This document shows positions 11,671 to 31,089 of a DNA stretch of 64,000 nt, in pieces (position 1 is the first letter of the stretch; each line of letters starts with the position of its first letter). A program made the translations under genes and the position numbers. The notes under the pieces were generated by a model that was not told where the DNA came from, did not search any database, and worked only from the letters and a program-made list of their open reading frames with translations. The DNA lies in assembly GCA_049999805.1 (NCBI GenBank), contig JBNGIO010006336.1:267481-331480 (forward strand), in the 5' to 3' direction. The DNA comes from Folioceros fuciformis. Taxonomy: Eukaryota > Anthocerotophyta > Anthocerotopsida > Anthocerotales.

Positions 11671-13014
11671 GACTAGCATACTGCATGACACCATGGATCA
11701 GATATTGCAGAGGATCTTTTTTTGTTTAATAAGCCCAGTTGAGAGTGCGAAACGTTTTAGCCTGGAGATCACTGCACTAGTCTTAGTTTGAAGGAACACT
11801 CTCCTGTACTTGGGAATGTTTAAATCCGCCGTGAGCGATTTAGCAAATTTGTTGGCTCGTCTCGTTTGCTGTGTATGGATGTAGGTGACGAAAGGCGGGT
11901 TTGCAGGGCCTTGCACCCCGTTACAATTTGGCCGTGTAAAGAGAAGGGACAAGGTAGGCTGCGGAAATAGAGGTCGGATTTGCGTAACCAGAGGTTGGAG
12001 TGGGAGAGGTGGAAAGCAAGCAATCCCAGGGTGCTGAAAGGTCGACCGTTATGTTAGCTGCTGGGGAGGGTCAGCCGGTCCCGCTCCGGCTCCCGTCCCT
12101 CACTCTTGCGATGCTCCATCTCCAGCCTCTTCCTTTGCCTGACCGATTTCACCGGCATTCCGTTGCTGTTGCTGTTTCCTCGGCAAACACACCTGCGGAC
12201 TTGCTCTCTTCCTGCATCAGCCAGGCCGACAAACCGAATTGCTATTTCTACCCTGAGGCTCGTTTGCTTCCGGCAATCTGCGAGGCTGCAGCGTGGGGTC
12301 CCAGGCCCAGCAGGAGCAGGAGCAGGGACCGGGTCTGCGGAAGCCGCTGTCGCATGCACACTCGGTGCGTGGTCGGCCAGCTTGCCGCCCAGCTTGCCAG
12401 GTTCGCCGAGCCCATGCCATGCCAGAAATCGATGGGTTGATGAGTAATTGCATTAGCAATAGCCAGGTTGCAGCCTTCCTGCTTGTCACTGGACTGGATT
12501 GGATTGGACTGGATTGGACTCGATTGGTTTGAATTGTCTCGCCCCATGATGATGGCTGCGCTGGTCACAAGCCCGCAGGTTGTACCTGACTGCTGCTGCT
12601 GCTGCTATGAACACCAGGTTGGTGGAATGGAGCAAGGGCAAGCGCTTTGCTTTGTCGTTGGCCACCCAGTTTGTGCTTCCCCTTGCTTTCTGTGATCGGA
12701 GCAATGCGAAACCCCACAGGTTTGCTCTCCGCCGGCCCGCGTATGGGGGTGGTGTTGTTCAGTGGAATGGCATTGCAGAGTGGGCCTGTACGTGCGTCCC
12801 GCACTGGTTCAGGAAGCAGGGCAGGTCACGGAGTGGGCTTGTGATGAACTGGCTGTTTTGTGTGAGTAGGCTGTAGAAGATGTAGAGCGTCTCCTAGGGT
12901 TTTCTCTCAAGCCGAGCCTGCCTTGGACTGAGGATGAGATCATAGAAACGTGTGCGTTGCTTTGGTACAGCGGAGCCTGAGGGGAGGGCAGTTAACTTCG
13001 ATGAGGAAGCTGGG
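11671..13014. other. Spacer between SmD3 and MSL genes
   Basis: About 1.3 kb: SmD3 3' UTR, then the 5' region of the MSL gene. A GGATT/GGACT simple repeat sits at 12491-12530. A TTTGGTACAG acceptor-like site at 12961-12970 may end a 5' UTR intron of the MSL gene. Several overlapping frames of about 100 codons on both strands (12000-12800) show no recognisable protein. Confidence 0.5.
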
Positions 13015-16000
13015 ATGACAGAAGCACTTAAAATTGATGGACCTATTCCTGAGGAGGAAGAAGAGCCAGCACTCGAGGTCAGGGTAACAATTCCCGAAAC
13101 CGGTCCAGCCGATCAGGCAGTGCATAGTGCCAGCACTGTATCTCCCAGAAGTCACAGTGACGCTTCTTTCTCAGGATGGACTGTGCCATCGAGCACACCA
13201 AGGGATCAGGAGGGCATCACAGAGCAGCATCCTCAAGCGTCAAGCTCATCAGGCCAACAGAATGGGAACCCGGCTAGACCTGCAGAAGAGTCAGCACAAA
13301 TCAAGTCTGACATCAGGTCTCGGATCCCCGGTCTTGTGGCTCTGACGCTCCCAACTTCCCCCTCTGGCCAGCCCCCAAACATGGACGAGCTGGACAGCAG
13401 TGACTCGGAGGGTGGGTCTAACTCCTCGGGTCGCAGTGCTGTGGCATTGCTCACAACCAGGAGACTAGCTCCATTGGCCACATGCAGGTTGAAGACCCGG
13501 TTGCAGGAGCCTCCACCCATCACCCCGGCAGTTTCCAACATGATATCACGCTGTGAGTCCACCATCGGCCAAAGGAGGGTGTCCATAACTTCGCAGATGG
13601 CTGAGGAAACAGGAGCAGGGATCAACAACATGGAATATGGCACCAATGAAAATACCACCGCTCACAAGCTTCCAGGAGGCAGATCCTCCATGACATCCAT
13701 GCCATCGGTTTCGCGGGCTCCCTCCAGAGTCCCGTCCTATGTGGGCATACTTCGCACACCTACCAGCTCCAAGGCTCAGCCGCCGTTTCCTGCAGCAGCC
13801 AAGACTCCTGCACCAAACATGCCCGGTCTTGAGGAGGAGCTGGATCCATTGGATGACGAGTCCATCCCCAAATACAAGAAGTGGAAGTACGAGAGGAACT
13901 GGCTGGTTTTGACACAGTACGTGGCACTGGTGAGTTTGGTGCCCCTTCTGGTGTGCTCCGTCTACATAGCTCGCCTTGAGCGAGTGCGCTGGCTGAGCCT
14001 GGGCCTCTGGAGGTGGATGGCTCTAGCTCTCGTCGTCATCTCGGGACGCCTCATGTCCGGGTGGCTCATCCAGGTACACACCGTTGCACCATTTCCTTTC
14101 GCAAAGCCTGATTGCTCAAGGTTTCCAAGAAAAAACCTTGATTAATGAGCGCACTTTCAGTTACTGAAATTCAAACGTATGTGTTGAAGATACTTGTCGT
14201 GTTGATAGAAAGGCACTACCTGCTTCGGAAGAGAGTTCTGTACTTTGTGTATGGACTGCGGCATGCTGTGAAAAACTGCATCTGGCTGGCATTGGTGCTT
14301 GGTGTTTGGAAAGTCATCTTCGATGCTAGTAAAGATCGACATGAAGTGAGCCCCACCGTTACGAAGGTGAGGAGTTCGTGTTTCCAGATTCATTGCCCCC
14401 TGCATCATCGGTTGCAGAAGATACACTTGGCTGTATTTGACGGTGTCCTCCTGCTGGCTTCACGTCACACAGATCCTTTGGTGCCTTTGGATCGCATCAT
14501 TGCTGTGGATGATCAAGGTGATGGCCGTGAAGGTGGCAGCCAACAGCTTTCACCGGGCAGCCTACTTTGATAGGATTCAGGATAACTTGTTCCACCAATT
14601 TGTGTTGGGCACGCTTTCAGCGCCTCCTTCATACAACACCTGGGTGAATTTTGGGACTGGCCAAGCTGTGAACATGGAAGATGCTGCTGTCGGATGCGAC
14701 GATCAAGGTGTGTCATATAATCAGGGCGGCCCCAAAACCCCTGCGGCATATGCTGGATTTGGCCCCAAAACTCCAGGCCCATCGGTTGACGCGAATAATT
14801 ATGATCAAGGAGGACCTTCTCATCAGTTGCACGCTCTTCCCACGTCAAGGGGTAGACAGAGCACTGCCAGCACAGTGGCCATGCCACCGGCTCGACAGGC
14901 GTCTTCCCATGCCGCTGCTCCGATACTTGCCAGGAGTCCTATGCCGATCCAGCAAGACAAATTGCAGGAGCTCACTGCTGAGGTGTGTATTCATCTGTCG
15001 CCCCCTTGCCCCTGTGGGCGCTGTCATACATGGCAGTACCTAATCGCGTCCTGTAATTGCAGACTGTTTCAGCCTGGACACTGAAGCGATTGATGAAGAT
15101 AATCCGCAATACCAACATGACAACTTATTCCTCGCTGCTGTCCCACGAACATGCGGAATGGGAGATTGGCAGTGAAGTTCAGGCGAAAGCTGCTGCCAAA
15201 GAGGTTCTCTTTGCTTGTCACATTCCCGCCTACTCCTCAGTTGAGAACTGCAAAAATCGATCAATTCCAATCTTCTGACGACGGTACTTGCAGATTTTCT
15301 ACAACATCGCCAGGCCTGGAGAGAAATATCTCCACTTCAAAGATTTTCTGAATTTTTTCCAAGAGGATAAGGCTACCCGAGCCTTCAATCTCTTCGAGGT
15401 GACAGAAGCCGGATTGATCACCAAGAAAGCTCTCATGAAATGGGTTGTAAGCGTATACAAGGAGCGCAAGGCACTGGCTCTCACCTTGAGCGACAACCGC
15501 ACAGTAGTTGCAAAACTCCATAGAGTACTGGACGCGGTACACAGCACAGTTCTGAACTCGGATGTTCCTAGACATCGAAGTAGAGACCAGGAAGAGGCAA
15601 TAATAACGGGCAGTCTCTGGATGCAGGTTTTGGCGGTCATCCTTATCACCATCTTCTTCCTCATCCTTGGAGTGAACACGTCAAAGCTTTTAGTTGCTCT
15701 ATCATCAACATTGCTACCCTCGGTATTCGTTTTCGGCAATTGTGCAAGGACCACGTTTGAGTCGCTTGTGTTCCTATTTGTGATGCATCCCTTCGACGTT
15801 GGTGACAGAATTTCGGTGGACGGCCAATCCTTCATCGTTGAGGTAAGCGTGACAAAACATGGCAAACGCATGGGTCTTGGCAAACGCTTCCTATCTGTTT
15901 ACTGTATAGCCCCTTGAATGCATGGAAACTCGGCTTTTGCAGGAGTTGAACATCCTCAACACGATCTTCCTGAGGTAGCTTCTCCAAACCATGTCTTTAC

Positions 16001-16581
16001 CTTTCAGTCAGCTGCTGAGAGTACCGATTTCATGAGCATGAAGTGGAGAGGGTCTGCTGTGTGACCTGCAGCGGGACCAACGAGAAGATATACTATCCCA
16101 ACGCGGTACTCTCCACCAAGGCAATTTCCAATTTTTACCGAAGCCCTGACCAGTGGGACGCCATTGACTTTCAAATTCACATATCGACGCCAGTGGAAAA
16201 ACTTGGCATCCTACGGGAAAGGATGGCAAGGTACATTGAGAGCCTTCCGCAATTCTGGTATCCAGTCTTCAGAATTGTATGCAAAGACATCCAGGACTCC
16301 AACAAAATGATCATGTCCTTATGGATGCAACATCACCTAAACTACCAGGTACATACTTACATGCAAAAAGTCCCACAGTGACCATGCTGTTGACAGCTGC
16401 TGATGATGCCAATCTGGTTGGTATGTAGGAAGCAGGAGAACGGTGGCAGCGGCGGAGTAACATGATCCTTCACATGAAGCAACAAATGGAGGAACTGGGC
16501 ATCGGATACCGTCTGCCTATGGCAGATGTCACGGTCACTGGTGTGCCCGTTCTGGACGTTCCTCCAGTAGTAATGCGTTGA
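13015..16581 (+). CDS. Mechanosensitive channel, MscS-like (MSL4-10 class)
   Basis: Eight exons: 13015-14073, 14190-14366, 14473-14982, 15063-15203, 15294-15842, 15943-15974, 16072-16348, 16429-16581; 965 residues, all phases consistent. The long polar N terminus (to about 270) ends in the conserved EELDPLDDE...KYKKWKYERN. Six transmembrane helices follow, including IERHYLLRKRVLYFVYGLR and, near residue 770-800, the pore-lining helix running into FVMHPFDVGDRI. The C-terminal MscS beta-domain has KIYYPNAVLSTKAISNFYRSPD and ends near PVLDVPPVVMR. This is the plasma-membrane class III layout (Arabidopsis MSL4-10): tension-gated anion efflux. Odd point: a low-complexity stretch with two PKTP motifs (about residues 470-582) in the cytoplasmic loop. 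The start is the first ATG in frame; an upstream coding exon is possible. Confidence 0.93.
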
Positions 16582-16772
16582 GTGTTGAGTTGGCCCAAAG
16601 TCCCAGAGCAACTCCACCCTAATCTTGTGCCAGCATCACTTGGCACACAGCGGGGAGATGTGTGAAACCGGCTCCCAGCATCGCGAAATGCACTAGATTG
16701 AAATGACCGACGTCCTCATCCAGGGCAGCTTGGCAGATAGATCTTGGGAAATGAAAAGCGAGGCAGAATAAA

Positions 16773-17441
16773 TCACATGCCGATTGTCTGCCACATGGAC
16801 AAATAACTGGTCATCTCTCTTGTTTTACACATCAAATCCGTCACCACCCTATTCTTCCTCTCAACTTCCTGCACATATGAAATATCCACGGAGTCGCACA
16901 TGAGTAATTCCATACACCCTGGGCCGGAGCCACAACAAGCTGGAGAAGCATAGACCCATACCTCACGCAACTCTTGTGCTCTATACTCAAGCTGATCCAA
17001 CTCCGCTGCATCCATCTTCACCCCCCCATCATCTCCATCCGCTTCCTGCATCTGCACATGTGCACAAGTCTGAGCAGGCCGCAGAAGGAGCTTTTTTCAG
17101 TGACAGCAGTATAACCTACAACACACCTGCGGACAGGCAAAGATGTTCACAATCACAGCTCGGAGCGCTGCAGTGGCGGCCTTATACTGCGTCCGCGCAG
17201 CTTCTACGGCGGGCTCCGACCCGAGCCCGGGCCCGGGCCCGGGCCCGGACCCTGGCACGCTGGCTTCGTTGGAGGCCGCGAGAGCAGCACCAGCTGGAGC
17301 AGTCCATGTGGCCGGGTCGCAAAGCGCCTCGTCCAGGGAGGCCAGCATCTGATGTGCAGCGTTCACCGCGGCCTCCAGATGCTTCAGCCCTTCCAGCCCT
17401 AGCTCCTCTAACGTCCCCTCCGTGGTCGACACGAGCGCCAT
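16773..17441 (-). CDS. MED30: Mediator subunit MED30
   Basis: Three exons on the minus strand: 17441-17127, 17051-16962, 16868-16773; 166 residues. The N-terminal helix ELGLEGLKHLEAAVNAAHQ with LCDPATW matches plant MED30 (E.GV.YLDE.V..A.QIL..LC.P..W). The second exon has ELDQLEYRAQELRE and the third ends in EVERKNRVVTDLM...MTSYLSMWQT, the conserved helical hairpin end. MED30 is a head-module subunit of Mediator, linking transcription factors and RNA polymerase II in the nucleus. A GP-rich linker (PGSGPGPGPGLG) separates the first helix from the rest. Intron 2 (93 bp) is open in frame, so its retention would add 31 residues. The gene converges on MSL (192 bp between stops) and diverges from the SOSS-B-like gene. 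Confidence 0.85.
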
Positions 17442-17656
17442 CGCAGACTCCCAACGGCAGGTTAGGTCTGCCCTATTATGAATCCATACATCTCATCTCG
17501 ACAGAAGCAGATACTGTATATGAATGTTCGCAATCCGGTTGTGTCCATGGCAGGTTAGGGCTCTCCTATTATCGATCCTTAATCCATGTCGCAAGAGATG
17601 CACACATAACAACTTTCTCCATCGGCTTCGGTCCTGTCCTGGCAGGCCCTGTGGCG
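17442..17656. promoter_or_regulatory. Short divergent spacer (likely bidirectional promoter), MED30 / SOSS-B
   Basis: Only 215 bp separate the MED30 ATG (17441, minus) from the SOSS-B-like ATG (17657, plus). It must hold both 5' UTRs and core promoters. No TATA box seen on either strand. An imperfect direct repeat is present: GGCAGGTTAGG(T/G)CT..CCTATTAT(G/C)GATCC at about 17458-17493 and 17550-17580. This could be a shared control element, but is unproven. Confidence 0.5.
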
Positions 17657-18512
17657 ATGGCGGTGGCCATGGCCAAGGAAATGAAGATCATCGAGCTGCG
17701 GCCGTCTGTGTCCACCAACGTGAACACCACCTTCATCATTCTGGAGAAAGGTGCGTTTTCAAGCATCCATATCCGCAACCCCTCGTACTTGTATCGCATC
17801 CAACACTTGGCCAAGTGCCTGGGCTCACATGTCGGTCGGATCCTCTGGCTATGGCAGGCCAGCCGTCCCGCCTGCCCGAAGGCGGGGCTAACGTGTGCGT
17901 GGCTCTGGTGGCGGATGCAACAGCATCCGTGCACCTCCAGCTTTGGGGCCCCGAGTGCGACGCTTTCCAGCCCAGCGACATTGTCCGCCTCACCAACGGG
18001 TGTGCCTACCGGCCTCCTCCTTTCCTTCCTTCAGGCCCCCAGCTGCCTGACTTTACGCTGTTGCTTGCCTGACTGCAGAATTTTCACCTTCCACAAGCCC
18101 AACGCGGTGCTGCGAGCAGGGAAGAAAGGCGCCCTGGAGAAAACCGGAGAGTGAGCGAGCAAGCAAGATGCATCCCGCTCTGCCATGCTGCTTCCGTTGA
18201 AAAGTCCTTCGTAACTCCCCTCCATGTTCCTTCGTCTGTGTCAGATTCTGCCAGGTTTTCGTGGAATCGCCGAATATGAGCCGAGTGACGTGGATTACGG
18301 ACCCATCCAATACCAAGCAATATGTATGGTTTACTTTTATTTTCATCTTCTTGTACATGCTTCTCTGCAGTTGAATTCCATTCATGAATGTGATCGGTTT
18401 TATCTTTCAGCAGATCCCTCAGTTGCAGATGGGGGTGCCTGTACCAGTACCTGGAGTCCACTTTCCTCATGGAGTTCAGCTGAATGCGCCTCGAGGTCAT
18501 CACCAGTACTAA
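17657..18512 (+). CDS. SOSS complex subunit B-like (OB-fold ssDNA-binding protein)
   Basis: Five exons: 17657-17750, 17858-17999, 18079-18150, 18245-18323, 18411-18512; 162 residues. An N-terminal OB fold is evident by alignment with human hSSB1/SOSS-B1: IELRPSVSTNVNTTFIILEKG, then VCVALVADATASVHLQLWG, DIVRLTNG, and KTGEFCQVFVE. A Pro/Gly-rich, disordered tail (PVPVPGVHFPHG) completes it, as in SOSS-B proteins. In animals the SOSS complex senses single-stranded DNA at double-strand breaks; a nuclear role in ssDNA handling is likely here. Start: ATG at 17657 giving MAVAMAKEMK; ATG 17669 or 17681 are alternatives. All splice phases agree. It diverges from MED30. Confidence 0.85.
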
Positions 18513-18929
18513 GATACACCACACCAAGTTGTGAATAGGTTAGGTTAGCTAGCGAATGTTATGTAGGTATTATAGAAACTCTATATGTATTCACTGGTTC
18601 CAGCAAACTGAGCAACCAAGTACATTACCTATCGCTTCTTAGGTCGAGACTAATCTACTACTGTTACAAGTTCCCCTGGTCTAACAGTGTTACGAGTTTA
18701 CAATTACACAGGGACATGACTACTTCATAGGTAGTTATGTCCTGGACCTTTGTCCTGGCAAGTTCAGAATAATTTTCCGAAACTTGCCTCACACCAGCTG
18801 CTGTAACACGTTGTCACACCCACTCTTGTGTTCACACCACCACATCTGCTTACCAAACAGCGACCTGGTCACTTTAACGTGATTTGAGAAGCGACAGCTA
18901 CGTAGCGCTCAGCGATAAACTTCAAGCTC
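18513..18929. other. Spacer between convergent SOSS-B-like and AWPM-19 genes
   Basis: About 420 bp, presumably the two 3' UTRs. A short inverted-looking AT-rich stretch lies around 18700-18750 (ACATGACTACTTCATAGGTA / TAGTTATGTCC). No gene seen. Confidence 0.5.
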
Positions 18930-19760
18930 TCAGACGGCCGATGCCGCCGGAGTTCCCTTGTGGTGGTCACCCAAGCCGTGGTGGCCTGTGGTGGTGGTAT
19001 GGTTGTTGGTCCCGTACTTATCACCCACAGTGTGCAACGCCAAGACCTTAAAGAGCTTCAGAACGGCAAGCATGATGACGAACGCCTCAAGAGCTCTCTG
19101 CAGTGGAGAGAAATATGTACATATGTATCTCACAATCTGAACGAAGAAGATTAGGAAACCAATGTGAGAAGAGAAAAGGAGCGCAGACTCACCAGCCTCC
19201 TGTCCCGCCCTCCAATGTGGATCTCCTTCGCCGCAACTCTGCAGCAGTAAAATGCGAAAAGAATCATCAAGCTGCCCTTCAGGTGGCTTACAAAGCAGCA
19301 CCAAAGGCTGTTTCTTGTTCTGGACGGAATACGCGGGAAACAATTACCCCAAGAGAAGGAGGGAAAGCATCAAGTCGATGAGTGCTGTGCCGCTAGCGGC
19401 GCTCATGCTGTCCGGGCGCCACACCCTCAGGTGGTGACTTGAGGCAAACAGAGACGCCATCCCCACGACTCCAGAAATGAGCGCCAGGACGACAAAGGTT
19501 GGAGTGGCGGCATTTCCTGCATCCAAGGCAGAGACAAACATGAGCGACAATCTCTGTGAAGCCCAAAGGAAGAGGGAAGAATTAGAACTTGCGACTGGAG
19601 CAGTAGAAAATGAAAAATGTGAGGGTCCCAAACCGTAGACGTTGTTGCCGTTGATATTTCGGTTCCAGGCCCAACCAGCCAAGGCCAGCTCGATGACGGT
19701 CAAGAGAAAAATCAGGAGCACCAGGGGAGTCAGGAGGCCCCTTCCCAAACCGAAAGCCAT
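18930..19760 (-). CDS. AWPM-19-like (PM19) plasma-membrane protein
   Basis: Four exons on the minus strand: 19760-19634, 19516-19348, 19238-19193, 19097-18930; 169 residues. Four membrane segments: PLVLLIFLLTVIELALAGW, FVVLALISGVVGMASLF, ALIDLMLSLLLLG and ALEAFVIMLAVLKLFKVLAL. Family motifs present: GNAATPTF, HHLRVWRPDS, AAKEIHIGGR and LEAFVIML. AWPM-19 proteins are ABA- and stress-induced plasma-membrane proteins of seeds and desiccation-tolerant tissues; rice PM1 has been reported to aid ABA entry. The C terminus has an added polar tail (about 25 residues, TTTTGHHGLGDHHKG). The 46 nt third exon is small but in phase. The frame continues upstream to 19796 without ATG, so 19760 is the start. 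An ABRE-like site lies about 640 bp upstream of the ATG. Confidence 0.92.
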
Positions 19761-20811
19761 CGCTGCTTGCCTCTTGATTGGAGCTAGCACGTTCAAGATA
19801 CCGGACGTTCGCAGGCACTCTGAAAGACGATAAATGTAGCTTCAGTACACGACCTTGAATGCCAGACAAGCGAGCAAGTCCACAGAAGAAATTAACAAGC
19901 TCACGACAGCCATTCTCAAGAGTCAAACAACTGGCAATGGTCCGCAAGCACAGTATTTCTGTTTCTTTGGTTCTTTGTTGTTCAAGAACAACAACAATGG
20001 CAGACAGAAGGTGCTCACTTCCAGACACAATCGTAAGCTCGCAGGAAAGAAGGACAATTTGCAGCACATCTCATCAAAAAGTGCGCGGAGCAAGAAGACA
20101 GGCGGCAAGTACGAGAGCTTCAAAATTCTCACGCTCCCCCCTCCCCGACCAAAGCAAAAAGGCGCAGGAAGGGAGGGGAATGAAAACGGGACGAGATGAG
20201 ACGACTCACAAGAGAGAACCTGCCTTGTAGCTCGTGTAGCTCGGGGGAACGAAGGGTGAACTTGCTGGCAGGCGCCTGCAAGAAATACTGAAATGCTACT
20301 TGGTGCCTCACCACTCTGCCGCGCGGGCGTTTTAAAGGCCAGCACGGAAGGCTTGGGTCCCGTTGGGGGCACAACTGTCGGGATTTAATTGACGTGGCGA
20401 GTCACCAACGGGTTGCGTGCAAGCACTTCTAACTGGGAATTTAAATGCTGTCGGTATCCAGTGTCTTTCGGTGCACACCTGCACCAAACTCCTGCTCTCG
20501 TTCGAGCTGCGACTTACAAACGTGATGAATGTACAGAACGCCGGTGCCTCCCACGGACAAGTGCCGGTCACTCAGGCCTGGCCACTTGGCAGACAGTCTT
20601 ACCCGAGGGCACAGGCGTGAAGCTCTCCAGGCGTCGCCAAGAGACGTCACGCCGCCTTGAATCGTGGCTGCTCCAGCAAAATTTCTGCCTTGCGGCTTGT
20701 AGGCCAATCTGAACTCTACACTTGCGGACATTTTTCACAGCAGTCGTGGCAGCTGCCTGGCAGTGAGCTGTCACTGTGTCAGAAACACGCAGGCCTGTCA
20801 TCGGTCTGCCT
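19761..20811. other. AWPM-19 5' region and ABCC 3' UTR
   Basis: About 1.05 kb between the AWPM-19 start codon and the stop of the ABCC gene. It should hold the AWPM-19 5' UTR (probably with an intron) and promoter and the ABCC 3' UTR. No further gene supported. Confidence 0.55.
20331..20398 (-). promoter_or_regulatory. Putative AWPM-19 promoter: TTTAAA box plus ABRE
   Basis: Reading the minus strand toward AWPM-19, an ABRE-type ACGT element (GACGTGGC on the plus strand, 20391-20398) lies about 55 bp upstream of a TTTAAA TATA-like box (20331-20336). Spacing and order fit a core promoter with an ABA-responsive element, agreeing with the known ABA induction of this family. Position relative to the real transcription start is inferred. 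Confidence 0.4.
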
Positions 20812-28787
<7,976 letters not shown>

Positions 28788-31089
28788 CTCACAAATTCCT
28801 CACACAAGCAACATTGCCTATCCAGCAAACTCCCGCCCCTCCCAACTTCAATCCCAAGAAAAGAAAAGGATATAGATCATCGACCCAGGGAGCGAAGTCA
28901 GGGGCGTCCGACCACGCCTGTGCACACGAAATTCAGAGCGTCACGGATACAGAAACCAGCAAGCAGCTTGGGCAGCGCCCACCCACCGCTCGCAGAGTCC
29001 CTGCCCGCATTCTACAAAGCGAAGGAGCGACCAATTCGGGCTGGCGGCAATCGAGCCCTTCCAATGCTCTACTTCATCATGCCAATCTCTGCACCGGTCA
29101 TGGCAAGAAAACGCAAAGCCGCCTGTGGCCGGCACTGGAGAGCTTCCAATGCTGGGCGCCGGCGCCAATTGAACGTGCCCGCGTGCGCATCGAACCCAGG
29201 AAGACAATGCATAGCTGCCCGGAGCTGCGGGTGTGCGTATCCAGGACGCGTCCTCCATCCGGAACAGGAGGCAATGGCGAAGGTGCCGACCCACAAGGAC
29301 ATCGCCGGCCCACAGGCCCAGCACGCCCCCGGGATTGCAGGTAACGGGAGGGGAAATCCCATGTCAGCTGGTGGCAATGGGGGCAGCAGGTGTCGGTAGG
29401 ATCGTCGGAAAGGACACCTCAACCGCACATGGAAAATGAGACACCCTGCGCAGGAGGGCTGCATGGCGTGAGGGTGGGTACAAACCTCCAAACCCGACAA
29501 CGCCATCTCCTCCGTCGTCTCACGCCCGGAGCGCTCTGCTCTCTTGTGCTTCCCGCTGCACACGCCTCGCCCTTTTCTGTTCGTCCTTCTCCCTTGCACT
29601 CGTCTGGCTTGCTGCCTGCTCCCTGCTCGTCTCGCCTGTTCCCTCTCCTGGCGTATGCTTTGCATCCGTCACGATTCCGTTGCGTCCCGACAATTCCGTT
29701 ACGTTCGAGGTGAATCTCTCATCCACTCTGCATTATTTGTTCCCACAGTACTGAGTGTATGTGCATCCACGCAAATGTACATCCATATGTACCTGGATTC
29801 GAGGCATCTTTATGTCCGGTATGATATAATTATAATGATGGATGCAAGATGATCTATCCATATACATCTTCTCCTCCAGAACTGATTCTTAAGAGGAGAG
29901 AAAAACCAGTATAACTAGTCTTGGAGAGAGAAGGACTTTTCAATGCATAGCTAATAGAGTTAAGGTTAAGGCAATCTTGCATAGAGTTAAAGTTAAGGCA
30001 ATCTTGCATAGGGTAGAGATCATCCTGTACTGATACTAATTAGGGTTAGGGCCTCCTATATTAATAGTTGTCCAAAGAACAATTAGTAGATTGTTCTAAT
30101 TCTATAACCACAAAGAAGTGAGCTCTAATTCTACAACCACAAGGAAGTGAGCTCTAATTCTACAACCACAAGGAAGTGAACTCTTGAAAAGGAAGTGAGC
30201 TCTTGAGAAGGAAGCAAACTCTTGAGAAGGAAGTGGGCTAATTATGGCTTAAAATCTAGCATAGAAGGAAGAAAGTTTCAGATGGTTATTGTTGATGTTG
30301 AAGTCACACCCATGGCACCCATGTTGGTTCCTGGAAATGAGATTCATGCTTGAATGAAGTTTTCCCATATCAAGTTGCTTTGCAGAAGGCCTTACACCAC
30401 CAACATTACAATCTTGTGGGCCCCTTTCAATTTTCAGTAGCATGCTATCCAATCTGACACTGAATTACAATGTAGCCAGAATGACAACTTTCCTTTGGGA
30501 GTTTGACCTCAGCTGCTGAATGCAACACAGGCTCAAGGAATCATTTCGTGTGCCGTTCCGTCTGCACAGATTGCTTGCTGATTGCTATGAACCAACGTGG
30601 GTTTTCATACATATGCGTAGCATGCATTTATGAGGGCCACGGACAGTGGCGGCCATGCGATAGGACGAGTGGCAGGTTTTGATGGCATTTGGCGATCGAT
30701 GGGAATCCACTGAAGGATGGCGTTTGGAGGAATTGAGTGCGGCTACATGCATGGGAGATGGGACAGATTGCCCTCTATCCCTTTCAGCCAGTTGCAGTCT
30801 CGCGTCTGGGAAGGAAGAATGATCGAAACTCGTTCACAGCAGCGACGTTCACGTCGCTTCATTATGTTGACGGAGCTTTAAATGAACAGCTTCGTCTCCG
30901 CCACGCCAGTTTCCCTTTCCTGGAGAAAGCTTCAGGACCCACCTTCTACTCTGCGGAGAGTGTGCTTTCTTCTATCCCACAGACATGGAGGGCAGCACTT
31001 CTGAAACGTACAGCGCTAAATTAAAATATGGGGATGGCAAGCGATTGAAAGAGTAATCTACGCAGCTGCCGTGGGCTGCCGGGATTGCC
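28788..31089. other. Intergenic region, 2.3 kb, repeat-bearing
   Basis: Spacer between the ABCC start (minus) and an unrecognised gene (plus). The ABCC-proximal part (28800-29700) is GC-rich with long overlapping open frames but no recognisable protein; it probably holds the ABCC promoter and 5' UTR. From about 29750 the DNA becomes AT-richer and contains the tandem repeats listed separately; these look like leftovers of a transposon terminal region. Confidence 0.5.
29945..30238. repeat. Short tandem repeats in the spacer
   Basis: Two arrays. At about 29950-30015 a 27-28 bp unit (GAGTTAAGGTTAAGGCAATC TTGCATA) occurs twice. At 30099-30185 a 29 bp unit (ATTCTACAACCACAAGGAAG TGAGCTCTA) occurs three times, followed by three 19 bp units (CTCTTGAGAAGGAAGTGAG) to about 30238. 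Copies differ by a few bases. Origin unknown. Confidence 0.75.

Noticed and set aside
12000-12880. Several 100-codon frames upstream of the MSL gene
   Set aside because: Mutually overlapping on both strands, no domain, and they do not splice in phase to MSL exon 1.
28814-29399. Open frames of 159-198 codons on both strands upstream of ABCC
   Set aside because: GC-rich DNA gives overlapping open frames in several phases; none has conserved motifs.
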